This document shows, one piece after another, positions 8,465 through 16,530 of a stretch of 64,000 nt of DNA (position 1 is its first letter; every line of letters begins with the position of its first letter). The DNA is from Herbiconiux flava (GTDB lineage Bacteria; Actinomycetota; Actinomycetes; Actinomycetales; Microbacteriaceae), in the NCBI RefSeq assembly GCF_013409865.1, contig NZ_JACCBM010000001.1, forward strand, positions 1,302,001-1,366,000, in the 5' to 3' direction. The notes under the pieces were generated by a model. The model saw only the letters and a program-made list of their open reading frames with translations. It was not told the origin of the DNA and searched no databases. Both the position numbers and the translations under genes were made by a program.

Positions 8465-9271
8465 TCAGATGGTCGCGACCGAGCCCGCGTCGACGCGGTA
8501 GTTCGAGCCGTTCACGAACGAGGCGCGGTCGGAGCAGAGGAACGCGATCACCGCGGCTACCTCCTCCGGCTCGCCGCGGCGCTTCAGCTCGAGGTAGGGC
8601 CGCTCCTCGTCGAGGAACGACGAGATCGCCTCGTCGACCGAGCTGCCCTGCTGCTCGGCGCGCTTCTGCATCATCGCGTCGGTCATCGGCGTATGGATGA
8701 ACGCGGGCGAGACCGCGTTCACGAGCAGCCCCTCCGTCGCGTAGCTGCGTGAGAGGCCCTTGGCGAGCGCGAGCACGCCGGCCTTGGCGGCGCAGTAGGG
8801 GAGCTCGTCGTCGTAGGGCTGCACCGCGTCCTCGCTCGCGGTCAGCACGATCCGCCCCCAGCCGCCTTTCCGCAGCGACGGCAGGAACGTGCGCACGAGT
8901 CGCACCGGCCCGAGCAGGTCGGTCTCGATGGTGCTCGTCCAGCCCTCGTCGTCGATCTCGTGGAACAGGCCCTGCGCCCCGGTGATGCCGGCGCACTGCA
9001 CCAGGATGTCGATGTCGCCCACCGCATCCTTAACCCGCTCGTGCAGCGTCGCGAGGTCGTCGAGGCGCGTGATGTCGGCGGGGAACCCGTGCAGGGTCGC
9101 ACCCTCGCGCGGAGCCGGGAGCTCGGCGAGGGCCCCCTCGAGCTTCGAGGGGTCGCGGTCGGTGACGACGACCGAGGCTCCCTCCTCCAGCAGCAGCTTC
9201 GCGGTGTGCCAACCGATGCCCGAGTCTGCACCGCTCACGAGGGCGGTCTTGCCGGAGATGCCGAGATCCAT
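8465..9271 (-). CDS. Short-chain dehydrogenase/reductase (SDR)
   Basis: 268-residue classical SDR: cofactor motif SGADSGIG (13-20), CAG in place of NAG (93-95), catalytic Ser near 146 and Tyr159/Lys163 in YCAAK. The acidic Asp38 after the second strand suggests NAD(H) preference. The frame extends far upstream, but the ATG at 9271 gives the usual N terminus (MDLGISGKTALV). It is transcribed divergently from the acyl-CoA-dehydrogenase-like operon across a 135-bp intergenic region and could be functionally linked to it. Confidence 0.87.
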   Translation of the reverse strand: MDLGISGKTALVSGADSGIGWHTAKLLLEEGASVVVTDRDPSKLEGALAELPAPREGATLHGFPADITRLDDLATLHERVKDAVGDIDILVQCAGITGAQGLFHEIDDEGWTSTIETDLLGPVRLVRTFLPSLRKGGWGRIVLTASEDAVQPYDDELPYCAAKAGVLALAKGLSRSYATEGLLVNAVSPAFIHTPMTDAMMQKRAEQQGSSVDEAISSFLDEERPYLELKRRGEPEEVAAVIAFLCSDRASFVNGSNYRVDAGSVATI

Positions 9272-9406
9272 GCGGCCGACGCTACGCCGGGCCGCGCGGG
9301 CACGCACGGGGTGGGCGCTCAGGCTTTCGGCGGGTGGGCGGCCTACCGGGCCGGGCCCGATCGGGGTTCGATGAGAAGTGGATGCCCGAACACGGAAGGT
9401 GGCGCC

Positions 9407-10516
9407 ATGCAGCAGGGAGTCACGCTCGACGGCCGGTCCGGGGGCGACGCCGCCCTCGACGCGCTGTTCGCGTCGGCGCTCGCGGCGGCGGGCCCTCAGG
9501 ACGCCGGGCCACATGCGGCGGTCGAGTTCGCCCGGCGGCAGGGCGCGGATGCCCCGGCGCCTGGGCGGGGCCGCACGGCCCGATACCTCGAGACGTTGGC
9601 GACGCTGGGAGCGGCGGACGTGGCTCTGGCGAGGGTCGTCGAACCGCAGCTGGACGCACTGGCCATCCTCGCCGAGTGCCCCGACCCGATCGACCTCGTC
9701 GGCATCGGAGCCGACTCCGACAGCACCTGGGGTGTGTTCGCGGCCGAGGGCCCCGGGGTGCGGCTGACGGCGGTTCCGGATGCACGGGGCTGGACTCTGA
9801 GCGGCACGAAACCCTGGTGCTCCCTCGCCGGTGACCTGAGTCACGCGCTGGTGACGGCTCACGTCGAGCTGCCCGACGGCGCGAGCGAGCGGCGGTTGTT
9901 CGCGGTGGCGCTGCAGCGGGGTGGGGTCATCGTTCATCCGGAGGCCTGGGTCTCGCGGGGGATGCCGACGGTGCCGAGTGGCCCGGTCGACTTCGACGCC
10001 GTGCCGGCCGTGCCCGTGGGGGCGCCGGGGTGGTACCTGGAGCGGGACGGTTTCGAGTGGGGCGGCATCGGCGTGGCCGCGTGCTGGTTCGGTGGAGCGG
10101 TGGGTGTGGCGCGGCGCGTGCTCGACGCCGCCGGCCGCCGCGACGACGACCTCGGTGCGCTGCACGCCGGCCGTTGCGCGGCAGCTCTCTTCGCGGCCCG
10201 CTCCGTGCTCGCGGCGGCGGCGTCCCGCATCGACGCGGCCGGGATGGGGCGGGACGAGGCCCGGGAGCTGGCGCAGGGGGTGCGGAGCGTGGTGCGCGGG
10301 GCCTGCGAGACGGTGTTGCGCGAAGCGGCGCACGCGCTTGGGCCCGCGCCGCTCGCGCTCGACGCGGCCTACGCGGCACGGGTCGCCGACCTGGAGCTGT
10401 ACCTGCTGCAGGATCACGGCGCCCGCGACGAGCTGCGCCTCGGCCGGATGCTCGTCGAGCGCGCACGACGGGAGGCCGGCGCGGTGGCGCCGGGGGTCGA
10501 GGGAGGGATCCGATGA
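9407..10516 (+). CDS. Acyl-CoA-dehydrogenase-like flavoprotein
   Basis: 369 residues with the middle and C-terminal layout of acyl-CoA dehydrogenases: the SGTKPWCSLAGDLSHALVTA strand (usual GTKxWITN region) and the helical C terminus beginning GFEWGGIGVAACWFGGAVGVA. It is shorter and more diverged than beta-oxidation enzymes, and I cannot place a catalytic Glu with confidence, so the substrate may not be an acyl-CoA. A strong Shine-Dalgarno GGAAGG lies 7 nt before the ATG. First gene of a three-gene operon; its stop overlaps the start of the PIG-L gene by 4 nt (ATGA). Confidence 0.75.
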   Translation: MQQGVTLDGRSGGDAALDALFASALAAAGPQDAGPHAAVEFARRQGADAPAPGRGRTARYLETLATLGAADVALARVVEPQLDALAILAECPDPIDLVGIGADSDSTWGVFAAEGPGVRLTAVPDARGWTLSGTKPWCSLAGDLSHALVTAHVELPDGASERRLFAVALQRGGVIVHPEAWVSRGMPTVPSGPVDFDAVPAVPVGAPGWYLERDGFEWGGIGVAACWFGGAVGVARRVLDAAGRRDDDLGALHAGRCAAALFAARSVLAAAASRIDAAGMGRDEARELAQGVRSVVRGACETVLREAAHALGPAPLALDAAYAARVADLELYLLQDHGARDELRLGRMLVERARREAGAVAPGVEGGIR

Positions 10517-12012
10517 GCGGCTTCACGCATCAGGACGAGGGCACCGCCGAACCGCGGTGGGCCGACGTCTTCGCCGAACGCGGCGGCGCGCTGCCCGAGA
10601 TCAGCGTCGGCGAGCTGGCGGGGCTGGGGCACCTCGTGGTGGTGGCCGCGCATCCGGACGACGAGACGCTCGGCGCCGCCGGGTTGCTCGCCCGCGCCTA
10701 CGCCGCCGGGGTGCGCACGACGGTGATCGTCGCGACCTCGGGGGAGGCGTCGCACCCCGCGTCGACGACGCATCGGCCCGAAGAGCTCGCCCGGCTGCGC
10801 GAGGAGGAGACCACCGCTGCCGTGGCGTCGATCGACCCCGGGGCGACGGTCGCGTTCCTTCGCGCACCGGACGGCCGGCTCGGCGAGCCCGAGCACCGCC
10901 AGGCGCTCACGGCCGCGCTGCTCGCCGCGGTGCACGGCAGCGGCACCGGCACGAACACCGGCACCGCCACCGGCACCGACACCGCCACCGACACCGACAC
11001 CGGCAGCGGCCCCGCGGCTCCCGTCGCCGAGACCTGGTTCGTGGCCCCGTGGAGCGGCGACCGCCACCCCGACCACGAGGCCGCCGCCGACGCGGTGGCC
11101 GAGGCCGTGCGGCGGCTGGCCGACGAGGCGGGTGGGATGAGCATCCGGAGCCTGGCCTACCCCGTCTGGCTATGGCACTGGGGTGCGCCCGAGGGCGACG
11201 ACCTGCCGTGGGACGCGCTCGTGCGCCTGCCGCTCGACGATGCGACGCTCGCGGCGAAGCGCGGCGTACTCGCCGTGCACCGCAGCCAGGTCGAGCCGCT
11301 GAGTGATGCGCCGGGGGACGAGGTGCTGCTGCATCCGGGCATGCTGGCGCACTTCGAGCGGCCGTTCGAGCTCTTCGTCGAGGTGCCGGCCGAGGCGGCC
11401 GCGCACGACGACACCGCAGCCCGCTACTTCGACGCCCTGCACGAGTCGACCGACGACCCGTGGGGCTTCGAGTCGCGCTGGTATGAGGAGCGGAAGCGGG
11501 CGATCCTGCTCGCGAGCCTGCCCGATCGCGAGTACCGGGAGGTGCTCGAGGTCGGCACGTCGACCGGGGTGCTCTCACGGGAGCTGGCGGGGCGCGCATC
11601 CGCTCGTTTCGTCGGGGTCGACGTCTCCGAGGTGGCTCTGGCACGTGCTGCCGAGCGCAACCGCGACCTGCCGCACGCCGCATTCGAGCGGATGACCGTG
11701 CCCGCCGAGTGGCCGGACGGAACCTTCGACCTCGTCGTCGTGTCCGAGGTCGGCTACTACCTCGACCCGGCGTCGCTGACCGCGCTGTTCGACCGGATCG
11801 CGGCCGCCCTCGCCCCCGCCGGCGCCCTCGTGCTCTGCCACTGGCGGCACACCATCGTCGACCGCGCGCTCACCGGTGACGACGTACACGCCGTGCTCGA
11901 GCGGCGACCCGAGTTCGTGCGGCTCGCCCGCCACCTGGAGGAGGACTTCGTGCTCGATGTCGTCGTGCGCCCACCGGCCGTCTCGATCGCTTCGCGGGAG
12001 GGGCTCGCATGA
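10513..12012 (+). CDS. Bifunctional PIG-L deacetylase / NodS-like SAM methyltransferase
   Basis: 499 residues, two domains. Residues about 38-290 are a PIG-L (LmbE) zinc deacetylase with AHPDDE (46-51) and HPDH (185-188); such enzymes remove acetyl from N-acetylglucosamine-like groups. Residues about 300-490 are a class I methyltransferase like NodS: DDPWGFESRWYEERK, SAM motif VLEVGTSTG (344-352, with Thr where NodS relatives often have Cys), and DLVVVSEVGYYLD. A Gly/Thr/Asp low-complexity loop (141-167) interrupts the deacetylase between its two metal motifs. Start and stop each overlap the neighbouring genes by ATGA, implying coupled translation. The fusion implies deacetylation followed by N-methylation of one amino group; that is inference. 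Confidence 0.87.
   Translation: MSGFTHQDEGTAEPRWADVFAERGGALPEISVGELAGLGHLVVVAAHPDDETLGAAGLLARAYAAGVRTTVIVATSGEASHPASTTHRPEELARLREEETTAAVASIDPGATVAFLRAPDGRLGEPEHRQALTAALLAAVHGSGTGTNTGTATGTDTATDTDTGSGPAAPVAETWFVAPWSGDRHPDHEAAADAVAEAVRRLADEAGGMSIRSLAYPVWLWHWGAPEGDDLPWDALVRLPLDDATLAAKRGVLAVHRSQVEPLSDAPGDEVLLHPGMLAHFERPFELFVEVPAEAAAHDDTAARYFDALHESTDDPWGFESRWYEERKRAILLASLPDREYREVLEVGTSTGVLSRELAGRASARFVGVDVSEVALARAAERNRDLPHAAFERMTVPAEWPDGTFDLVVVSEVGYYLDPASLTALFDRIAAALAPAGALVLCHWRHTIVDRALTGDDVHAVLERRPEFVRLARHLEEDFVLDVVVRPPAVSIASREGLA
10933..11013 (+). repeat. Imperfect hexanucleotide repeat inside the PIG-L domain
   Basis: About 80 bp built on variants of ACCGGC/ACCGAC in tandem, encoding a Gly-Thr / Asp-Thr loop (residues 141-167) between the two zinc motifs. 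Six-base units preserve the frame, so copy-number change would alter loop length without inactivating the protein. Confidence 0.75.
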
Positions 12013-12722
12013 TCGGGGCGATCGACGTGGTGATCCCGGCGCGGGACGAGGAGGAGTCGCTCGGCGAGTGCATCCGCGCGGTGCTGGCGAGCCGGAAGGC
12101 GCTGCTGCACCTCGACCCGACCCCGCTGGTGCGCTGCCGGGTGGTCGTCGTGCTGGACGCCTGCGTCGACAACTCGATCGACGTCGCCGAGTCGTTCGGC
12201 GACGCGGTGACCGTGCTCGAGTCGACCGCCGGCAACGTCGGGCAGGCCCGCGGCATCGGCGTGCGGCACGCCCTCGCGGGCTTCGACCGGCCCGACGAGC
12301 AGTGGATCTGCACCACCGACGCCGACACCGTCGTGCCCGCCGAGTGGCTGATCGACCACCTCTCGGTCGCGCAGTCGGGGGCCTACGTGGGGCTCGGCCG
12401 GGTGGAACCGCGCGGTGACACGCTCCCGCCCGAGGCGCTGGCCGCCTGGCACCGGGCGCACGACGACGAGGCGGTGCGGCACGTGTACGGCGCGAACCTC
12501 GGCGTGCGAGCGGACGCGTACCTGCGGGCGGGTGGGTTCCCGCCGATCCGGGTGGGCGAGGACGAGGAGCTGGTGCGCGCGATCGAGGGGCTCGAGTCGC
12601 ACGGCGGCGAGCCGGCCGGCGGGCGCATCGCTACCGTAAACGGGGTCGCGGTGACGTCCGACCGCCTCGACGGGCGCACCTCGGGCGGCTTCGCGGGCTT
12701 CCTCCGCCGCCTCGTCGACTGA
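12009..12722 (+). CDS. Glycosyltransferase family 2
   Basis: 237-residue GT-A fold enzyme without membrane helices, so a soluble transferase. Visible are the nucleotide-sugar fold start VVIPARDEEESLGECI (8-23), the metal-binding DAD motif (104-106, TTDADT), the acceptor-side GANLGVRADAYLRAGGFP and the GEDEEL acidic motif. It overlaps the PIG-L/methyltransferase gene by ATGA and ends the operon 4 bp from the convergent SDR gene. Within the operon it would add a sugar to, or build the sugar acted on by, the deacetylase; donor and acceptor are unknown. Confidence 0.87.
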   Translation: MIGAIDVVIPARDEEESLGECIRAVLASRKALLHLDPTPLVRCRVVVVLDACVDNSIDVAESFGDAVTVLESTAGNVGQARGIGVRHALAGFDRPDEQWICTTDADTVVPAEWLIDHLSVAQSGAYVGLGRVEPRGDTLPPEALAAWHRAHDDEAVRHVYGANLGVRADAYLRAGGFPPIRVGEDEELVRAIEGLESHGGEPAGGRIATVNGVAVTSDRLDGRTSGGFAGFLRRLVD

Positions 12723-12726
12723 CGGA

Positions 12727-13869
12727 TCAGGCCGCCGACCAGCCGCCGTCGGAGGGGAGGATCGCGCCGTTGACGTTGACCCCGTCGTCCGAGAGCAGGA
12801 ACGTGATCGACGCGGCCAGCGCGTCGGCCTCGACCGCGTCGGGCAGGATCGCCATGGCCTGACGCACCCGCTCCGCGCCGAGGGGCGACGCGAACCGCGC
12901 CTCGATGTTCGTGATCGTCGGGCCGGGCGCGACCGCGTTCGCGCGGATGCCCGACGGCCCGTACATGAACGCCGTCGACTTCGTCAGCCCCGCGACCGCG
13001 TGCTTCGAGGCCGTGTAGGCGGCACCGGCGGCCGAGCCGCGGAGGGCCGCCTCCGAGGCCACGTTCACGATCGAGCCCGCGCCGCGTGCGAGCATCGCGG
13101 GGATCACCGCGCGGGTCAGCTTCATCGTCCCGGTCACGTTGATCGCGAAGACCCGGTTCCAGACCTCGTCGGTGACCTCGCCGACGGGCGTCATGTCGTC
13201 CATGATCCCCGCGACGTTCGCGAGGCCGTCGATCCGTTCGCCCGCGGCTGACACGATCGCCGCGACGGCCTCGTCCGAGGTGATGTCGCCCGCGACCGGC
13301 GTGATGTCGGCCTCGGGCAGCGAGGCGGCGAAGTCGTCGAGCCGTTCGGCCGAGATGTCGACGGCGATCACGCGCCCGCCCTCCCGCGCGATCCGCGAGG
13401 CGGTGGCCCGGCCGATGCCCGAGCCGGCGCCCGTCACGATCACGGTCTGGCCGGCGAAGCGCCCGCCGTCGAGCCGCTCGACCCACTCCGGCCGCTCGAC
13501 GGGCACGAGGCCCTCCTCGGTGCTGCCGAGGTCGCCGGCGCCACCGGCGCCACCCGAGTCCCCCGCCGTGCCAGAGCTTCCGGATGCTCCCGCGCCCCCG
13601 GCGGCACTCCCGGCCTCCCCCGAACCCGACCCGGCCGGCACCTCGCCGGCGGCGGCCCGCGCGACGAGCTGCTCCACGAGCTCCGCGGGGAACTGCCCCT
13701 TGCTCAGCAGGACCAGCCGCTTCAGCGCCAGGCGCCGCACCGGCCGCAGCGCGTCCGCGTCCTGCCCGCCCTGGGCAAGCAGCTCGCGCATGAGGGGGCC
13801 GCCGACCGGATGCTCGAGCCAGGTGGCGATCGAGGAGTCGGCGCTGAGGGGAGCGGAGGAGGACGGCAT
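12727..13869 (-). CDS. SDR oxidoreductase with extra N-terminal helical domain
   Basis: 380 residues. Residues 12-76 form a helical domain (IATWLEHPVGGPLMREL and LKRLVLLSKGQFPAELVEQL) that is not part of SDR enzymes; 80-118 is a Gly/Ser/Ala linker; 139-380 is a classical SDR with TGAGSGIG (146-153), Ser near 272 and Tyr285/Lys289. The ATG at 13869 is the start nearest the helical domain. It diverges from a TetR gene across 130 bp that contains a perfect palindrome, so it is likely the TetR target. Function of the N-terminal domain unknown. Confidence 0.82.
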   Translation of the reverse strand: MPSSSAPLSADSSIATWLEHPVGGPLMRELLAQGGQDADALRPVRRLALKRLVLLSKGQFPAELVEQLVARAAAGEVPAGSGSGEAGSAAGGAGASGSSGTAGDSGGAGGAGDLGSTEEGLVPVERPEWVERLDGGRFAGQTVIVTGAGSGIGRATASRIAREGGRVIAVDISAERLDDFAASLPEADITPVAGDITSDEAVAAIVSAAGERIDGLANVAGIMDDMTPVGEVTDEVWNRVFAINVTGTMKLTRAVIPAMLARGAGSIVNVASEAALRGSAAGAAYTASKHAVAGLTKSTAFMYGPSGIRANAVAPGPTITNIEARFASPLGAERVRQAMAILPDAVEADALAASITFLLSDDGVNVNGAILPSDGGWSAA

Positions 13870-13966
13870 GGTGGTCTCGCTTTCTCGGGAGGTGACACGG
13901 TCGGGCAGAGCAGGCCGGCGGACGTCGTCGACGCTCCGGCGGGCGGGGCGCCTCAGGGCGAGGAAC

Positions 13967-13982
13967 CGGACAACCTTGTCCG
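13967..13982. promoter_or_regulatory. Candidate TetR operator
   Basis: CGGACAACCTTGTCCG is an inverted repeat with 7-bp arms and a 2-bp centre, placed 17 bp before the tetR GTG start and about 97 bp before the divergent SDR start. Position and symmetry fit an operator for the TetR protein encoded next to it; binding is inferred. Confidence 0.65.
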
Positions 13983-13999
13983 CTAGTAGGCTACACGTC

Positions 14000-14557
14000 G
14001 TGCCCACGGCTCCGAAACCCAATCGCGGCCCGAGTGCGGGGCCCGGCAACCGGCGGGCGCTCATCGCGGCGGCCCGCGAGATCTTCGCGGGAGACGGCTA
14101 TGCGGCGCCCCTCAGCTCAGTGGCTCGTCGCGCCGGCGTCGGGCAGGGCAGCCTCTACCGCCACTTCCCCGATCGGGTGGCGCTCGCGATCGCGGTCTTC
14201 GACGAGAACATCACCGAGCTCGAGGCGCTGGCCGCGCATCCGGAGACCACCGTCGAGGCGCTGCTCGACGGCGTCGTGGCCCAGGCGCTGGTCTCGACGG
14301 CGATGATCGACATGATCCGCGCCGAGCGGGACGACGACCGGGTCGACCATCTGAGCGAGCGGATGCTGCGCGTCGTCGGCGAGGTCGTCACCCGCGAGCA
14401 GGCGGCCGGTCGGGTGCGGGCGGAGGTGTCGGCCGACGACGTGTTCCTCGTGGTGTCGATGCTGGCGGGGCTGCTCGCCACGACCCCGGAGGCGCAGCGG
14501 GCTGCCGCGGTCGCTCGCGCGCGCGAACTCCTGCGGCCGGGCCTCGACCAGCGCTGA
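14000..14557 (+). CDS. TetR-family transcriptional regulator
   Basis: 185 residues. The N-terminal HTH is readable (ALIAAAREIFAGDGYAAPLS, GVGQGSLYRHFPDRVALAIA), followed by a helical ligand-binding domain. The GTG at 14000 is chosen because it begins the protein about 20 residues before the HTH; the frame is open upstream but runs antisense through the SDR gene. The divergent SDR and the palindrome at 13967 suggest local autoregulation. Its 3' 441 bp lie opposite the tail of the signal peptidase frame. Confidence 0.87.
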   Translation: MPTAPKPNRGPSAGPGNRRALIAAAREIFAGDGYAAPLSSVARRAGVGQGSLYRHFPDRVALAIAVFDENITELEALAAHPETTVEALLDGVVAQALVSTAMIDMIRAERDDDRVDHLSERMLRVVGEVVTREQAAGRVRAEVSADDVFLVVSMLAGLLATTPEAQRAAAVARARELLRPGLDQR

Positions 14558-15157
14558 TCCGTGACCGTGACCGTGGCCCAGGCGGGCGCGGTGTGCGCGG
14601 CGGGTGCGGCGGCGCGTGAGCAGCGCCGAGGCGAAGGCCCAGGCCGCGTACCCGAACAGCGCCACCACCACGATCGGCACGATGAGAGCCCGCGCTTCGC
14701 CGTTGACCGCGGTGTTCACCCAGCCGAGCAGCGGAACGCTGTACCAGAGCACTCCCACGATCTGCACCTCGCGCACGGGCTGCTCGTCGACCGCGTCGTT
14801 GTTGTCGCCCTTGGTGCGGAAGGTCGTCGAGCCGTCGGTCGCGAAGGTCTTCTCGACCACGCGGTGGCTGACGACCCCCGGCTCGCCCGACTCGATCTGG
14901 TAGGTCACGACGTCCCCGAGCCGGATCTCGCCGACCGGCTCCGGCTTCACGATGATCAGCGTCCCGGGCGGCAGCCCCGGCTCCATCGACTGGGTCAGCA
15001 CGGTCAGCGGCCGCCCGCCGACCGCCAGCGGCAGCAGGATCGTCACCACCGCCAGCCCCAGCACGAGCACGAGCAGCCCCGCGCTCAGCCCGACCCCGAT
15101 CGCGTGCAGCATCCCGCGCTCGCGGGGCGGCACCTCGAGCACCCGCCGGCCGGTCAT
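14117..15157 (-). CDS. SipW-type (S26B) signal peptidase I
   Basis: Membrane serine peptidase that would mature the secreted proteins encoded upstream. After one N-terminal membrane helix (about 17-48) come the catalytic Ser57 in TQSMEP and His98 in SHRVVE, the histidine that replaces lysine in SipW/ER-type signal peptidases, then the TKGDNND box (116-121) and a second helix near residue 180. The family is usually about 190-230 residues; here the frame has no stop near residue 200 and runs 146 more residues antisense through tetR, giving 346 residues with a low-quality Arg/His-rich tail. The true C terminus is uncertain. It overlaps the upstream gene by ATGA and is last in the operon. Confidence 0.82.
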   Translation of the reverse strand: MTGRRVLEVPPRERGMLHAIGVGLSAGLLVLVLGLAVVTILLPLAVGGRPLTVLTQSMEPGLPPGTLIIVKPEPVGEIRLGDVVTYQIESGEPGVVSHRVVEKTFATDGSTTFRTKGDNNDAVDEQPVREVQIVGVLWYSVPLLGWVNTAVNGEARALIVPIVVVALFGYAAWAFASALLTRRRTRRAHRARLGHGHGHGSALVEARPQEFARASDRGSPLRLRGRGEQPRQHRHHEEHVVGRHLRPHPTGRLLAGDDLADDAQHPLAQMVDPVVVPLGADHVDHRRRDQRLGHDAVEQRLDGGLRMRGQRLELGDVLVEDRDRERHPIGEVAVEAALPDAGATSH

Positions 15158-15918
15158 CGTGGCCGCTCCGGGTCGTTCCGACGGGACCGGGCGGCGCCGA
15201 TCCGCAGGGACACGAGCAGGGCGCCGGCCACCGCCAGCGCCGCCCCCCAGAGCAGCGCGGCCAGCGGTGGAGCCGCCCCGGTGTCGGACAGCAGCCCGCC
15301 CGGACCCGAGGCCGGCCCGTCGGGCAGGCCCGGGATCGCGATCCCGGCGCCGCACGCGCCGGCGCCGGCCGCTTCGGCGGCCTCGTCGCGGAGGGACGCG
15401 GTGAAGTCGAGCGTGGCGCGCGCGTCGTGGCCGACCCGGTCGGGCGTCGCCGCCGAGAAGGAGAGCGAGACCGCGACGGCGACCCGTTCGCCGGGCTCCA
15501 GCACCGGACCGCGGAGGAGCACGGCGCAGTCGGCGGCGTCTCCGAAGGGCACCGCGCCGGCGTCCAGCGGGGGAATGGCGGCCGAGACCCGGAGGGCGTC
15601 GGCGAAGGCGGCGACGGTGGCCCGCGCATCCGTCGCATCGATGCGCAGCGTGGCCGGGACGGCGCCGTCGTTGCGCACCCAGAGCGTCTCGGTGACGACG
15701 TCGCCCGGCACGATCACGGGCGGCGCCGCGAACAACGGCTCGGCCGGGGCGTCGTCGTACCGGCTCCCGTCGACGCTCACCACGACGCCTCCGTCGTCGG
15801 CCGGGCCGGCCGCGATCGCACCGGGGGCTCCCATCGCAGCGAGCGCGGTCGCGCCCAGCGCGACCAGCACCGTCGCTGCCGTGACCGGCGCGGCCCTGGC
15901 GAGACGGCGGCGGCCCAT
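15154..15918 (-). CDS. Secreted wall-anchored protein of the SipW locus
   Basis: 254 residues. There is an N-terminal signal peptide (RRRLARAAPVTAATVLVALG, ending near AIAAG), a beta-rich middle with VRNDGAVPATLRI resembling the Ig-like fold of TasA-locus proteins, and a C-terminal LSDTGA motif followed by a hydrophobic helix and an RSRR tail, which resembles a sortase sorting signal. It begins 1 bp after the second substrate gene and overlaps the signal peptidase start by 4 nt. I infer a cell-surface role with the fibre-like proteins encoded upstream; no enzymatic motif is visible. Confidence 0.7.
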   Translation of the reverse strand: MGRRRLARAAPVTAATVLVALGATALAAMGAPGAIAAGPADDGGVVVSVDGSRYDDAPAEPLFAAPPVIVPGDVVTETLWVRNDGAVPATLRIDATDARATVAAFADALRVSAAIPPLDAGAVPFGDAADCAVLLRGPVLEPGERVAVAVSLSFSAATPDRVGHDARATLDFTASLRDEAAEAAGAGACGAGIAIPGLPDGPASGPGGLLSDTGAAPPLAALLWGAALAVAGALLVSLRIGAARSRRNDPERPR

Positions 15919-15919
15919 G

Positions 15920-16447
15920 TCAGGCGACCTGCCGGCCGTCGATCGAGAGCGTGAACGCCGCGGGCGCCGCCCCGGCCGCGGACGCCGGGGCCGATGCCGG
16001 CAGTGTCACGCCGACGCAGACCCGCGCCGTCCCGCCCGGCACCACCCGCACCGCGAGATCGGTGGGTGTCGACGACGCGAACGTCCCCTGCCAGGCCGTC
16101 GGCACCGCCGGGCAGCTGCCGCTGCTGATCGCCGACACGTGAACGGTCAGGGCAGAGGAGAAGGTGGTCGCCGTCCCGGTCAGAGCGAGCCCCGCGACCC
16201 GCACCGACAGCGGCACCTGTCCCGAGTTGGTCACGACGGCGGAGCCCGAGACGGTCGCACCCGGGTAGAGCGGGGTCGTGGCGAGCGACAGGGCCGTGCT
16301 GACTCCGAGTTCGGCCGTGCCCGAGCGCACGACCGCGCCGGGGCTGGTGGCGGAGGAGTTCAGCAGCGCGAAGGTGCTGCCCGAGGCGACGGTGCCGAGC
16401 AGCACGGCACCGCCGGCGAGAGCGGTCGCGACGAGCATCCGCTTCAC
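15920..16447 (-). CDS. SipW-dependent secreted protein (TasA/camelysin-like), second copy
   Basis: 175 residues. The signal peptide (KRMLVATALAGGAVLLG) ends in the TFALLNSSA stretch that parallels TFAFWNSTA in the next gene and is characteristic of substrates cut by SipW-type peptidases. The mature part is Ser/Thr/Ala-rich and beta-like, with two cysteines. I chose the GTG at 16447 because it gives a KR n-region directly before the hydrophobic core; an ATG three codons later is possible. Third from the end of a four-gene operon. Confidence 0.7.
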   Translation of the reverse strand: MKRMLVATALAGGAVLLGTVASGSTFALLNSSATSPGAVVRSGTAELGVSTALSLATTPLYPGATVSGSAVVTNSGQVPLSVRVAGLALTGTATTFSSALTVHVSAISSGSCPAVPTAWQGTFASSTPTDLAVRVVPGGTARVCVGVTLPASAPASAAGAAPAAFTLSIDGRQVA

Positions 16448-16530
16448 CGGGGAGGGTGACGCGGAGGGGCCACGGAGCGAGGATGGCCCCGGGCGACGCG
16501 CGCGAACGCGCCGCCCGGAGCCGTGGGGGG

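Noticed and set aside
8465..10417. 650-codon minus-strand frame starting inside the acyl-CoA-dehydrogenase-like gene
   Set aside because: The 3' 268 codons are the SDR; upstream codons are antisense to a well-supported operon.
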